Shown: positions 1 to 11,761, numbered from the stretch's first letter. The stretch is DNA of 64,000 bases from Malus domestica (GCF_042453785.1 NC_091663.1:35390001-35454000); one strand, 5' to 3'. Translations and numbers: made by a program. Notes: a model not told the origin generated them from the sequence alone.

Positions 1-654
1 TCCATCAAATTTGGGTTAAGTGAGAGGCTAAGAAAAATCATGTCGAATTTGAATCTAAAAGAAGAATTCAGTCAACAACATAAGTTTAATACGTAAGTAA
101 ATCCTATCATTAAGATTCGGTTATGTAAAGATAATTAAAGTCATAACTTTTCAAATTTCCAATAATGAGTGAATTGAGTTTATGAGATTTTCTTATGTGA
201 TCGGAACATAGACACATGTTTTATATGTAATTATATAACTTGAAGGAAGCTTAAAAAAAATTCCTCCACTCTTTTTAATGATACATAGTATATTGTCCGT
301 ATTCCAGGCACATTACCGTCATTAGGGATTACTAGACTACCTGTCCAGTCATATTAATATGTTTGTCCCATAATTTCTATGAAGATCAACCTTAATCGCA
401 AAAGGTATTTGACCAAAAATGTTTATATGTTTGTCTTTGTACCATCATGCCTGAAATATATGATTTTTTCTTCTGCTATGTGTTGTGGTTGAAGAAATAC
501 AATAAAAGCACTAAATATGTAATGTTTCTCGAAGAATTAGGATGACATTTTGACATTTCTACCGCGTAAGCACCAAGAAATATATGGTACCTTGTGCAGA
601 ATGAAATAGTGCAAACTAGCAAAAGATGATGAGCCAGACATTAGATAACGTTTT
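1..654. other. AT-rich intergenic DNA
   Basis: I see no gene, clear repeat boundary or structured element here. The sequence is AT-rich with short simple tracts only. Confidence 0.5.
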
Positions 655-725
655 ACAGGCTAAGCAAGTGGTAGAGCGATCGGCTATTAACTGACAGGTC
701 ATAAGTTCGAATCCTACTTGGGAAG
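655..725 (+). pseudogene. organelle-type tRNA-Asn relic
   Basis: The D-arm segment GTGGTAGAGCGATCGGCT and the T-arm segment GTTCGAATCCTACTTGGG closely follow the plant plastid trnN-GUU gene as I know it. The anticodon-loop core reads CTATTAAC where the functional gene has CTGTTAAC, so the anticodon would be ATT rather than GTT. The 5' acceptor strand no longer pairs with the 3' side. It looks like a decayed organelle-to-nucleus transfer. A tRNA-derived SINE head is the alternative. Confidence 0.55.
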
Positions 726-1028
726 ATTTGATTCATTCCGAATTCTTTAATTCGGAATGAAAGGGTTTGCTTTGAGAAAACCTAAAACTCCAAATATACA
801 TGTACTTGAAGCCCCCAATTTTTTTTTTTATATAAAACAATCTAAACCCACCCCTCCAAAAATAAAAATTTGAAATAGCAGATGAACTTGAGAAGACAAG
901 AGTGAGTTTTCTGAACTCTTCGGCGATCTTGAACGAGGTTTTTTTCAAAGCGATGAAGAGGGTTTTTTTTTTTTTGAAAGTGTGGAGTGTGTGAAGGTTT
1001 TATGGGAAGTTAAAATGGCTTCATTAAG

Positions 1029-1176
1029 TCTCTTACTACTACGATCCAGTGATATACCTCTTTCCTTATAAATAAGAAGTCTTATGTTCGATTCTCACCA
1101 AAGACGAGTTTGAACCACATTATTGCTAAGCTAAACCCACCATTCTTCCCCGTATATAATAAGTTTTGTTCATAAA
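1029..1176 (+). repeat. tRNA-related SINE with 15-bp target duplication
   Basis: The block has a B-box-like stretch (TTATGTTCGATTCTCACC) and ends in TTTTGTTCATAAAAAAA. It is flanked by AATGGCTTCATTAAG on the left and AATGGCTTTATTAAG on the right, a 15-bp target-site duplication with one mismatch. Copies with the same 3' body occur at 34935-35095 (minus) and 36085-36199 (plus). Length, tail and duplication size all fit a SINE. Confidence 0.75.
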
Positions 1177-1517
1177 AAAATGGCTTTATTAAGATATTTT
1201 TTTATTCAAAATATAAATGTGAGGAGTTTTTAGTATGTAGAGTATTCTCTAATTCTGCATTAAATAGTAAAGACGAGGTAAGGGCAGGGAAATTTTTTAA
1301 TTTAATTCAAAGCTATTTTCCCCACATGAAAGACTCCTATTTGGCTATGACATATGATGATTTTCTCTCTCTAAAATTTGGCTCTGTTTCCTGCGAGGAT
1401 AGAGAGAGTGCGAGAGTATTTAGTTGCGTTGCAGGTCAGAAGTTGGCACTACAAGTATTTAGTTGCGTTGCAGGTTAGAAGTTAACTCAATCACAACTCT
1501 CAACGCTTTCTTCGATC

Positions 1518-1541
1518 TCTCTCTCTCTCTCTCTCTCTCTT
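1518..1541. repeat. CT microsatellite in presumed 5' leader
   Basis: About twelve CT units sit just upstream of the ATG at 1565. CT-rich leaders are common in plant genes, so this probably lies in the transcribed 5' untranslated region of the 1565-4711 gene. Confidence 0.7.
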
Positions 1542-1564
1542 GTTTTTCTGTGTCTGTATATTCC

Positions 1565-4500
1565 ATGGCTGCTCATGAAGAAGGAGAGGTTTGTTTTGAA
1601 GAAGGAATGTTGTGGCTGCCGTCACCAGTTTTGGATGAAGCAATATGTAACACAAAGGTTTCTCTCTCTCTTCTCTCTCATATTTCTACTCTCTTTTTCG
1701 TTCGGTGAAATGATAGTGGTTTTATTCAGTTATATCTCTTCTTGTTAAGTACAGGATTTGATATTTAATTTCTAGGTTTTTTAACGATCATTGTTCCGAA
1801 TTTATTAAAATTTGATTTGATCTTATAATTTGCAGGCAAATTCGAGGCTCCATGCAAAACACCATCACCACCACCACAATGATCATTTGGTGGTACTCTT
1901 TCTGCCTTCACTTTCGTTTTCTTTTCTGTCCATCGATGGTGATTTTGTATGTTTTGACGTGTACGAATTGGTTTATTAGATTTAGCATGGCAGTGTTTCT
2001 TTCATTCGCTCGTACGAGTCATTTCTTCCTTCCTGCAATCCACGGTTTTACAGATACATGTAAATAGTTTAATAAAAACAGCAAAATAAAAGTTTCTGCA
2101 CAAACATCAAACGGTGATTGATAGAGAAAATGAAAATGGTTATTTTCGAGGATTGAGCGAAGTATTTTCAGCATTAGAATATCATGGTTTGATGGGAGTT
2201 TGTTGCTTGAATTTTGGAGATTTTGTTTACTGGCCAGGTTCCGACATTCTTGACATGGTTTGGGGAATAGGAGATAGGATTTTCAAAGATAAACTATTTC
2301 AGCCTCATCTGGCAACTATCGTGTGATTCACTAACGCTAGAAATAAAACCCAAGACGTGCCGTGTGGATTACGGGCTTGAAATTCGTCTCCAACCACTGA
2401 GTCCTTTTGTGTTGGTTATATTAGTGTTTGTGTTTGATTGTATAACATGTAATTAACGATTACCTACTCACGAGACTACATAGTATATATTACTCAACTG
2501 TCACTTTTAGGTCTTGTACTGGTCCACCTAATATTTCTAATTGTTAGTTAATTTTGTCAATCTTATTTTGCAACCAATTAACTTTAAAGCATAGTTTGAT
2601 CTTAGAGAAAAAGAAATTTAGTTGGAAAATTTTAGCTGAAGGAGTGTTTTGGGAGAGTCATTAATTTAGAGTTGTGATCAAGGGAAGGTTTCTTCGAAAC
2701 TTGTCAATGCATGGCTTAGGTATTAAGTAAAATCTTTCAAAATTAGTGCATTGAAATTAAACAAATAAATTCTTTTGGTGTATTTCTTGGTACCGAAAAG
2801 TTTAGAAGAGGGGAGGCTACCTCATCCCAAAGGCAGGGTATAATACAATTCTCTTTGAGAACTTACGGATGGATTTTAGCTAATTTTTTTGTTTTTACAA
2901 ATCACCCACCATGAAAGATTACCGGCAGCATGACTCGAACCTAAGCCTTAGTTTAGTGAAAGAACGATCCTTACCAACTCAACCAACCTTGTTGACCTGT
3001 TGGTGTTTTTTTTTTTACTACTGAGAGGAGATTCGAAATTTCGATCCCGGACTTGAATGCAGTAGTACTATTGTATATTCGTATATATTTTGTTTGACTA
3101 AGACAACGTGTGAATTACAGAATTCAAAATCTAGCTCAATGAGACCACATCATGGACCAAAAGTCCATGTGAATTGGTCATCCGGAGGACCTGGAATGCA
3201 AGCCATTTTCCTGGATTCTAGCCAAAAATCATGTGGCACGGGCGTTTTTCTTCCACAACGAGCAGGCACCCACTTCCACAGAACTAAAAAACCAGGTACG
3301 TAGGTAACCCTAATTTCGGATTAGATTTTAATTTGGTCATTTTTCGGGTATATTATTCTTAGTTTTGGTTAAGATACTTAACGTGAATAATCAGCGTAAT
3401 CAAATGACCAAAATCAACTGGCGAAAATCGAAATGCCCTTGTTAATATTTGCCTTGCATGCAGCTTGTGCTCCCGTTCTGCTGCCCTCTCGTGTGGTTCA
3501 AGCTCTGAACCTCAACGTGCATGCACTAGGCCTGCAAGTTTCACCTCGACAAGGTTAGTTATATGATCTATACAAACAATATATAAAGTTGAGGGGGCGG
3601 ATCCGTTACACTATTTTTTTACATAATTTTTTACCACTGTTCTAAAAATCCCCGCCTAACGCCGCCTAGGCCCCGCCTAGGCGCTAGGCCCCACCCCACC
3701 GCCCCGATTAATGCCTAGGCCCCAGCCCACCGCCTAGGCACCCACCTAGGCACCCGTCTAGGTTGCAACTCACTTAGACAGAAAATACATAACTTTCATT
3801 TTGCATTTTGTTTTTTTTCTAATAAATTGTAAGAGACTTGTTGCATACTTGAATGAACAAACATTATATCCTTATTTCACATGTTTTCATTATGTTCCAA
3901 TACTTCATGATATATATGCATTCTATTTTGTAGTTTATGATGAAATTATATATATTTCAAGTAGAAGCAGACACTTATTTACCTGAAATATGATAGATTT
4001 ACTTAAATCCGCCTAGTCCGCCTAGGCGCCTAGCCGCCTAGCCGCCTAGCCGCCTAGGCGCTAGGCCCCAGCCCGCCGCCCGACTAGCGCCTAGTGACTT
4101 TTAGAACCTTGTTTTTTACACACGTCTTTGCGGGACTCACCTCGTAATGTATTTTAACTATCTAAACCGTCTGTATTTTAGAGCATCGTTCATAGATGAT
4201 CCTTACAAAAAATTAGACAAATCCAAAATCATTAAGACATTCATTTGTGGTGAAGAAAATAAGCGAATATGGATCTATAAAGAAACCCTAAACCCTTGAT
4301 CGATTAGTCATATGGTTTCAAATTTTTGGTGATTTTTTGGTAGACATGATATTTGAGAGAAGACCTAAAAGATAGATTGTTTGGATCGTTGAATACAATA
4401 CGGAATATGCCTCACAAAAACGTGTGTCAAAAATTGTATAGTAAAAATGGTGCCACTAATCTGCCCTCATAGTTGATATATCATATTTTACTTAATTTGA

Positions 4501-4711
4501 TTGAGGTATTTTTTGTTGATTTATCGTACGTTGCTAAGAATTCAGAATTCTAATTTCAGATTTTAAAGATCACAAGCGAAAAAGTGAAAACTACTTGGCA
4601 GCTCAAAACAAGAATGAGAATAAGGATGTTTCGTCTACTCAATACTACATTATTTCCCAAAATCCGAATTCTTCACCAGAGTTGTTTCTTCCAAAGGAAT
4701 GGACTTACTAA
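1565..4711 (+). CDS. unrecognised small plant protein, 187 residues, five exons
   Basis: Exons 1565-1657, 1836-1889, 3121-3295, 3464-3553 and 4560-4711 join in frame with GT-AG borders to give 187 residues ending in TAA. The ATG starts MAAHEEGEVCFEEGMLWLPS. Residues 40-45 are a run of six histidines. Residues 68-92 form a WSSGGPGMQAIFLDS-type block followed by a Cys-Gly-Thr-Gly segment, which looks like the most constrained part. The C-terminal third is Asn/Ser/Lys-rich and ends in LPKEWTY. There is no signal peptide, membrane segment or catalytic motif. I believe similar proteins are annotated as uncharacterised in other dicots, but I cannot name the family. Introns 2 and 4 carry a SINE and nested DNA elements while the exons remain intact. 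The exon 2 donor could shift by 3 bp. Confidence 0.75.
2805..2995 (-). repeat. tRNA-derived SINE in intron 2 of the 1565-4711 gene
   Basis: On the minus strand a Pol III A-box-like stretch (TGGTTGAGTTGGTAAGG, 2970-2986) is followed about 30 bp later by a B-box (GGTTCGAGTC, 2932-2941) and then a non-tRNA body. Spacing and order match a tRNA-derived SINE. I did not find a clear target-site duplication, so the ends are approximate. Confidence 0.55.
3591..4471. mobile_element. MITE with long imperfect inverted ends, interrupted by a hAT element
   Basis: The left end (GAGGGGGCGGATCCGTTACA) pairs imperfectly with the right end (reverse complement starts GAGGGCAGATTAGTGGCACC). Pairing continues inward on both sides: the left arm resumes after 4111 as ACACACGTCTTTGCG and the right arm reads ACACACGTTTTTGTG. 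Removing 3635-4111 and one copy of its target duplication leaves an element of about 400 bp. It sits in intron 4 of the gene at 1565-4711. Its superfamily is not settled because the target duplication is unclear. Confidence 0.6.
3635..4111. mobile_element. non-autonomous hAT element with GCCTAGGCG repeats
   Basis: The element is flanked by a perfect 8-bp target duplication, TTTTTTAC (3627-3634 and 4112-4119). Its ends are inverted: CACTGTTCTAAAAATC against CAAGGTTCTAAAAGTC. Both subterminal regions are packed with GCCTAGGCG-type palindromic units, and the middle is AT-rich and non-coding. An 8-bp duplication points to the hAT superfamily. A second copy of the family is at 42058-42620. Confidence 0.85.
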
Positions 4712-4756
4712 TGGCGAATACGAAGAACGATTATCACAAGTATACAAGAAACTATG

Positions 4757-4990
4757 AGCTCGTTTGACTGTACTTTTTAGATAACTAAAAACACTTTTAG
4801 AGAAAATATTTTTGGGTTCTAAAAGCACTTTAAGTACTTTCTACAAGAAGCACCAGTTATGTGCTTCTTTCATGAAGCACTTTAAGTGTTGTTTCAGAAT
4901 TTACTAGTATTTTTAATAATGATTGTTTTCAAAAATATTTTCACCAAAAACGTTTTCAATCATTTTAAAAGCACATTCAAATTAGCTTTG
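4757..4990. mobile_element. decayed MITE related to 26638-26873
   Basis: The segment opens GAGCTCGTTTGACTGTACTTTTT, contains paired AAGCACTTTAAG and AGAAGCAC blocks, and closes with CATTTTAAAAGCAC. The order of motifs matches the better-preserved copy at 26638-26873. It lies just downstream of the 1565-4711 gene. Confidence 0.5.
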
Positions 4991-5654
4991 TATCATTATA
5001 ATCATAAAGGCTAAAGCCCTCGTAGTTCTATGATTGATGTGTACGGCTAGCTCTGTTAAATGATCGATCTTCGATCATGTAATGTAAGCTTAAATAAACA
5101 GCTAAATGCTTCCGTTTTATACCAGTGCTTTGATAAATTCTAATTGTGTTATATGTAATGCTTGTGAACTAAAATTGATATTGCAAATTTACAAGCCATA
5201 ATTTCACCACCAAAAAAAGGTTGCAACAATAATCAAAATTAGAAAGAAAAAAAAAAGTTTAGTAGAGACATGTACGCTTTTCCGATCAAGCGAAAATTGC
5301 ATTCATTATTCAATCGCAAAGTGTAGTACAAATTCAAATATGAGAAAGCCGTAGTATGATTGCAAATTCAAATCTCTTCTGCATAGTATGAATGCACACT
5401 ATAGAATATCACTTCTAGTGAAAAAAGGCTTTTAGTTAAAATGGTAATTGAGATTGGCAAACTCCGTCCCTGATCTTGTCAACCGTAAATTATTTTGGTC
5501 ATTATTTGAAAAATCTGTCAATATCCTTGTTAAGTAGAGATATTGATTTGACAAAAGTACCCTTAAAATGGTGGTTATGTGGTCATGTAGGTGACAATCT
5601 AACGAGAATATTGACATATTTTTTACGAGATGACAAAAATGGTTTACAATGGAT

Positions 5655-5785
5655 AAAATATAGGGAACTACCCGGTATTGTTTACACTAAAAAGTCAATT
5701 CTGATACTATTCACTTTACCCTTTATTTTTTCTTTATAGTTAAAACTTAAAAATTTTAAATTATTTTCATTAGTTTTTCTTAAAA
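5655..5785. repeat. MITE remnant of the 29409-29562 family
   Basis: ACACTAAAAAGTCAATTCTG followed by CTATTCACTTTACCCTTTAT matches the fuller copy at 29409-29562 in the same order. The region upstream to 4991 and downstream to the SCY2 start at 6149 shows no other gene; 5786-6148 presumably holds the SCY2 promoter. Confidence 0.5.
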
Positions 5786-6148
5786 TAAATCAATCTTTAT
5801 TATCAGCTATCAAAATTATTGATGAATTATGACGATTTCGAGAACATTTTGTATAAAAAGCCAGAAAATAAAAAAGCCCAATTCTTTATTGAAGCAAAAC
5901 GGGCTGCTTTCGGTCCATGACAAAAAACATGGTAGTAAAATTTACGCTTCGAAACATTTACCCAACCACGCATTGCCACGATGGCATCCACTCTCGCCGA
6001 CCTAACATGGACCAATAGGATTAGCAAATTAATAACACAAAACGAGCGAGTAAAGCAGAGGATTATTCCCCACCTTAAAGATGAGCCATTTCCCAGCGTA
6101 ACCGAACCGAAAAGTCCCGCTGCTATCTGTTGCTCTCTCAGTCCCGCC

Positions 6149-9100
6149 ATGGAAGCCACTCTTCTGAGCTCGCAACGCTTCCATCCCAAGCTTTCACCCG
6201 AAAAATCTCGAGGTCAGTATTTCCTGTTTGTTTCCCGAGAAAACGCAGGAAAGTTACAGAATTCATGGAAAATTCGGATATTGTTGGGTTTAGTAATCTC
6301 TTGGTAAACTTAATCCAGTAATTTCTAGCTGTGTACGCATCGAAAATGTTTTCGTGTTGAATTTCGATTGGGTGGAACTGTGAAAGTTTGTATCTTCGGG
6401 TGAAATTTGTGTGTTCTGATAGGGATTTTCTGTTCATTTTCCTTGCAGGTGCAGTTTCAGGTAGTGAAATTCAAATTTGTTGTTTGCCCCATGTTAGGAA
6501 TAGCTATGTTTCACTTAGGACAAACCCTAGAAATTTCACGTTTCCAAACAGCCCCTTATTGTCCAGATTAAACAGAAGAGTCTCTGTTAAGTTCTCGAAC
6601 CGGTTCGTGAATGATTATACAAATGTTGAGGCTACACCTCCAGAGTCTCTTAATGTTGAAGTTAATCCGTTGAGTGGGAGTGACGGGACGGAAATTTCAA
6701 AACAGAACGCGGTTGAGAATGCAAAGGCGGAGCAGGCGGGATCTATGACGTTTAGAAACCGGTTTCTGAATTTCGTGCGCCTGAGTTCTGTGGTTAATAA
6801 TGCTGCTGAATCGTTCTTCAAGAGCGAGATTAGGAGGAGGCTGTTTGTGACAGCGGTGCTGATTGTGATTAGTCGTGTCGGGTATTTCATTCCTCTGCCT
6901 GGATTTGATAGAAGGTTGATCCCTCAAGATTACCTAAACTTTGTATCGGGATCTGTTGGTGAGTAATGACCATTCTTTTTCCATGTGTATGGTTGTTTAT
7001 GCAATTGTCTGATTGTCGTTCGTGTTGTTTTCTGCCAGATGAACTTGGTGATTTTGCAGCAGAGCTTAAAATGTCTTTCTTTCAGCTTGGAATCAGTCCT
7101 CAAATCATAGCGTCGATCATCATGCAGGTTAATACTTTTCATCAGCTAGTTTGGTTTATGTTCACCAAATAGACAATTTTGAAACCAACAAAAGTACATG
7201 GATATATGTTAAATGTGCTTAATCTTTTGAGGAAAGTTGGAATGTAATACAATAAAGTTATATATTGAAAATCTCAAAATCGATGTACAGGTACTCTGTC
7301 ATGTTATTCCCTCCCTGGTAAAGCTGCGGAAGGAAGGCTTAGATGGTCATGAGAAGATTAAGAGTTATATGTGTGTCTAGTTTTTCATCTCAAGCAGTGA
7401 GCCAAGTTCTTGTTACACAATTTGATTGTGACTTTTACTTTGGACCAGTTTTGTCTGTCAAGATTTTGAACCCGTTTCATGTTTTTTTTCTATTCAAGAT
7501 GGTGGCTATCTTTCGGCTTTGCAATAGTGGAAGCTATCATACTTGCTTGTTATTCACTTCCGTATTCAATCTATGCAGCTAGCTACAGGTAATCCAGCAT
7601 ATCTATCGTTATTTTCAACAATGATTTTGATTTTGAGTATATCCTGGGTCTAGTCACAAGTTCTTATAAATGTAGTTGCCTAGGTTCTCTTTTCCACCAT
7701 GCAGTTAGCAGTTAGCATGGTTCGTTTTCTTTTCTATTTAATAATAATTGCATGTCTCGTAGGTTTCTTGTTGTTTTAGTTGGTAAGTTATATTTGTGAG
7801 ATCGAAGATGATATTTATCTGTTGGTAGGAGTATGATTATGTTTTGGAATTTTGCAGGGTCAAGCATGTGATGGTGACAAGTATGTTATTGGTCTGTGGA
7901 GCAATGACAATGACGTGGATTTGTGATACCATCTCAGAATCTGGATTTGGTACTATACTTGATATGTTGGTTACTTGGCTGGAGTTGTATCATCGTCCTA
8001 ATATTCCCCATAAATCTGTCCTGTTGCCTCTTTCCGGGCCTCATTTTTTTCTTTCAAAGAAGGATTTTACTGTTCATTGTCACCAGTCGCTATGTTTAAC
8101 ATTTTCAGATGCTGGATTTAGGGAAAGTTTTTACATAGTTGAATTTTATGAATACATGTGTGCGGTCTTAAGATCATAGTATCATTCCAATAGGGTCACT
8201 TTTTTACGGGTCCTTGTGGAATACTTGTTTTTCACTGATGGTGACTGTTAGTACATATGTGAGGTCTTAAGATAATAGTATCGTTCCAATTGTGTATGGG
8301 ATTATGATCTCTATCTTCTCTGACTGGTAAGTGGTAATTCACATTTCAGGTCAAGGTTCATCTCTAATTATTTGTGTACAAATATTGATTGGCTACACAG
8401 AGACATTATACAAAATGCTGTCTCAGCTCTCAGGTATGTGATATAACAAAATCCATTAAATTACGTGTGTTGGGCGCAATTAATATCCAATCAGATAACA
8501 TTTAATTATGTAAATTTGCTCATCCTATCACTGGAACTCTATCAGATATCATTTAACTTCAAGTTTTAAAGTTTAGTGATTCATGTTTTATTTTATTAAT
8601 TTCAGGAAGTTCTGTTAGTTGGGGCCCATATTTATTTGCAGTATTGGGCGTTTTCACTTTAGTCACTATGTGGGCAGTTGTGGTGACTGAAGGGTGCAGG
8701 AAGATAAAGCTGCAGTACTATGGTTTTAAGCTTGCTTCTGCTGCAAGGTAATTCAAATATTACCATTTGGATGGGATGTGATAATTTTTAGAGAAAGACA
8801 CTGAGTAGTGCATACTTCTCTCTACACATGGTGTGGTTGATTATAGATGACCATTCTTAGCCGTTATTGCTTATAAACTGATCTCATGATCGGTTAACAG
8901 ATTAGTAGAAGCCATCATACCATACACTCTACCTTCTATAATTTGATTTATAAAAATTTGTGTACTTTATTTCTGCTGGCTGACACTATTTTCTGGTCTT
9001 TTGTGTTTTGGGCAGAGATGACTCACCTATTACCGAAGTGGAGCCCTATATCCCTTTTACCATTAACCCATCAGGAATGCAGCCTGTTCTCACCACTACT

Positions 9101-10801
9101 TATCTCTTGGCATTTCCCGGCATTCTTGCAAGGTTAAAATTTCTTATTTGGCAGCATCATTTCCTGGCCGACCCCGAAAGCTTTCCTTAAATATTCTATT
9201 TACACTTTGGTCTTTTCTGTTTTAAAGTTGAACTTTACTACTTTCTGATAATGTGGTTTGTTGGCAGTATTCTTGGTTCACCTTTCTGGGAGCATGTTAA
9301 GGAGATATTGAACCCCGAAAATACTATTGGTGCAGGGCCTTGGGTGTACTACTCAATATATGCGTTTTTTGTGTTCTTATTCAATATATTTGACATTGTA
9401 AGTTTATTCTTAACATTTTATATATATATTGGTTTTAATGAAATTGTGTGGTTGAGATTAAAGTACAGGCCACACAATTTCATTAAAACCAATCTAACGG
9501 TGGGGAGCGTGTCCCCATTTTTTTGAAAAAATGGGGATCCCTCCACTTAAGCAATCTGTGTATATATATATATATATATATCATTCTAGAATCACCTTGC
9601 TTTCTGCTCGTTCTTCAATCTGCAGGCTACAATACAGTAAAAGAGTACTTTAAACCCCAACTAGTAGTGATATAGTTGTCTTGATGTTTCTATACTACTG
9701 CATAAAATTTCTTGTGCTTACATGTCTGGATATGAAAATAGTGTCTGGTCATCAGTAGTTTCTTAATGCTAATGCCGTCTCTTATGACTTAGGAATTTAG
9801 AATTCTTGGTTAAAAATCCATAGTAAATATGATATTTAAACATTTAGATGTTAATAGAAATATACTACGTTATATCAGAGTCACCAACACCACCATGTAA
9901 ATGCTCTAACTTAATCTCAGCTGTTAAAAAGTTTGCTTTTTTTTTAATAAAAAATGCTTGTCCAGGCCAACTTGCCCAAGGAAATTGCTGATTACTTGAA
10001 TAAGATGGGTGCCAGGATACCAAACATAAAACCTGGGAAGGCTACAATTGAGTACCTTACAAAGATTCAGGCATCGACACGTTTCTGGGGTATAATTCTC
10101 TTTTCATTGTGTCTACCTGTTGTTTAATACTATTCCTTTGTCGTTGGTCCCCATTGAATTCTTTTTTGCTTGCTTTTTCTTTTTTTTCTGTGGTGGAAAT
10201 TCTGCAGGGGGGCTATTGTTAAGTATCTTGGCAACAACATCAAGCATAATCGACCATTATTTACGCAATATCAATGCGGGATTTGCAATCGGGTTGACAT
10301 CAGTCCTAATAATAGTAAGTACAATACCAAGTATGAGTTATGAAATGCTGAGTATGCCACTAAATCCACTGCCATAGAATGCTTTTGTTTGTTTTCGTGC
10401 GTGTTACCTTTCTTTTGATCATTAACTCAGGGTAGCTGTAAAAAAGTTCTAGCGTTTGAATGAATATTTAGAGGACGTTACCTGGCTTTACTTTTCTCAG
10501 CTTTGCTTTACCCAAATAGACCGTAAACCGACTGTTTATTTGATTAATAAATTTTTCTTGCATAAACTTGATGGTCTATGTTTTCATGCTAGCCTTCCTA
10601 TGGAAAAAAAAAATTACCTGATGTACTAAATTCTACCGTGTTGAATGGTTTGCGCTACTGCTTTATATTTTACGCAACTCTTGCAAGTAGTTCTGACTGT
10701 TGATTGTGCAGGTGGGTTCTATTATTGAACTTAGAAGATCATATCAGGCATATAATGTAATGCCAAGTTTAAGTAAAGCCTTAAGCCGGTATGGTGCATA
10801 A
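6149..10801 (+). CDS. SCY2: plastid SecY2 translocase subunit (SCY2)
   Basis: Thirteen exons join in frame to 572 residues: 6149-6212, 6449-6958, 7039-7127, 7291-7370, 7499-7588, 7858-7949, 8350-8433, 8606-8747, 9016-9132, 9268-9397, 9966-10089, 10208-10314 and 10712-10801. Residues 1 to about 145 are Ser/Arg/Asn-rich and fit a chloroplast transit peptide plus spacer. The SecY fold starts near residue 150 with RRRLFVTAVLIVISRVGYFI and contains the expected plug-region, TM and loop segments such as GISPQIIASIIMQV and INPSGMQPVLTTTYLLAFPG. SecY proteins form the membrane channel of Sec translocases. The SCY2 type acts in plastid inner envelope protein insertion and is essential for embryo development in Arabidopsis. 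Length matches the family. The last codons are uncertain: a donor just before the stop could join an exon starting near 10928. Confidence 0.93.
9428..9493. repeat. perfect 24-bp hairpin in SCY2 intron 10
   Basis: Arms 9428-9451 and 9470-9493 are exact reverse complements (24 of 24) with an 18-nt loop. A second short palindrome (CCCCATTTTTT...AAAAAATGGGG) follows at about 9510-9535. It may be a recent MITE or fold-back remnant. A small-RNA precursor is possible but unsupported here. Confidence 0.75.
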
Positions 10802-11334
10802 CTCCCAAATAGGCCGTGCCTTCTCGTCTTCAGGTGATGGTGCTCTTTCGCTCAAAAACCGATAAAAGAACTTCTGCGGAGAAGGTGACACTAATGACAA
10901 CTTTCTCTCTCCCTTCATTTTTTGCAGCGTTGGAATTCTTAGACTGATGAAACACCTCCAGCAGAAACCAGAAACGATTATGGCATCGCAATATGCTGTA
11001 AAGGGTACGAAGTCTGGTGGCTTAGAGCAGTATGTAATGCTTCAGTCATTGGCTACGAAGCGAAGACTCATAGCCGGCATGGTTTCTGTATCAAATGGAA
11101 AAGCATCGATGGCGGGGTTTAGTTCAGTGCACTGTAAACCAACAACGGTTTGTATCGACGATGAAAGACACCCCATGTTTTGTATATATATACACCCATC
11201 TATTATCTATATTAAGACGTTTAAGACTGAATCTTGTGATGTTCTTTTTGTCTTCAATTTTTTCGTTTGAATTTCAAATTAATTATCACAATCGTGAATT
11301 TCAGTTTGGTGGTTGGTTAAGCTCAATTCCCTTA
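10802..11334 (+). other. SCY2 3' region and possible alternative last exon
   Basis: A good acceptor (TTTTTTGCAG at 10919-10928) is followed by an open frame that could be spliced from exon 13, giving either a short or an extended C-terminus. The rest is probably SCY2 3' untranslated sequence. There is no independent gene. Confidence 0.4.
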
Positions 11335-11606
11335 GGTACCGTTTGGTACGTCACGGGACGGAACGGAGTGGGACGAGGTGTTCCGTCCCACGTTTGGTGT
11401 CCCTAAAACGGATGGAACGTGCTGTTCCACGGGATGAATTTTTGGTGAATTTTTGTTCCGCCTCACCTCCCTGGAACGACTCGTTTCACATCCGTGGAAC
11501 ACAAAATTATAACCTCTCCGTCTCCATCTTCCTCCTTGTTTCCATCCGAATGCATCTTTACTCCCTCTTCGTTCCGTCTTGTCCTGTCTGCATACCAAAC
11601 GATACC
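11335..11606. mobile_element. PIF/Harbinger-type MITE with TTA target duplication
   Basis: The element runs from GGTACCGTTTGGTACG to CATACCAAACGATACC. The terminal inverted repeats match 13 of 14 bp and both flanks read TTA. The internal sequence is GC-richer with GGAACGGA-type repeats. A 3-bp TTA duplication and a GTTTGG-bearing end are typical of Tourist-like elements. Open frames across it are by-products. Confidence 0.85.
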
Positions 11607-11761
11607 TTAATTCTCCAGATGGAGTATATTATCGTCTGAGTGGGACTTGAAGGTGGTGTGTGCGCCGTCGGAACGCTTGGGGTCCAGGTTACCCACACAC
11701 ATGCACAGCTCCTGCCTGACGGGATCAACCTCGGCCGGTGGTGCATTTCCGTTTGGGTACA

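Noticed and set aside
11095..11639. Overlapping open frames on both strands after SCY2
   Set aside because: They run through SCY2 3' sequence and a MITE, and composition and boundaries are those of the MITE, not of a gene.
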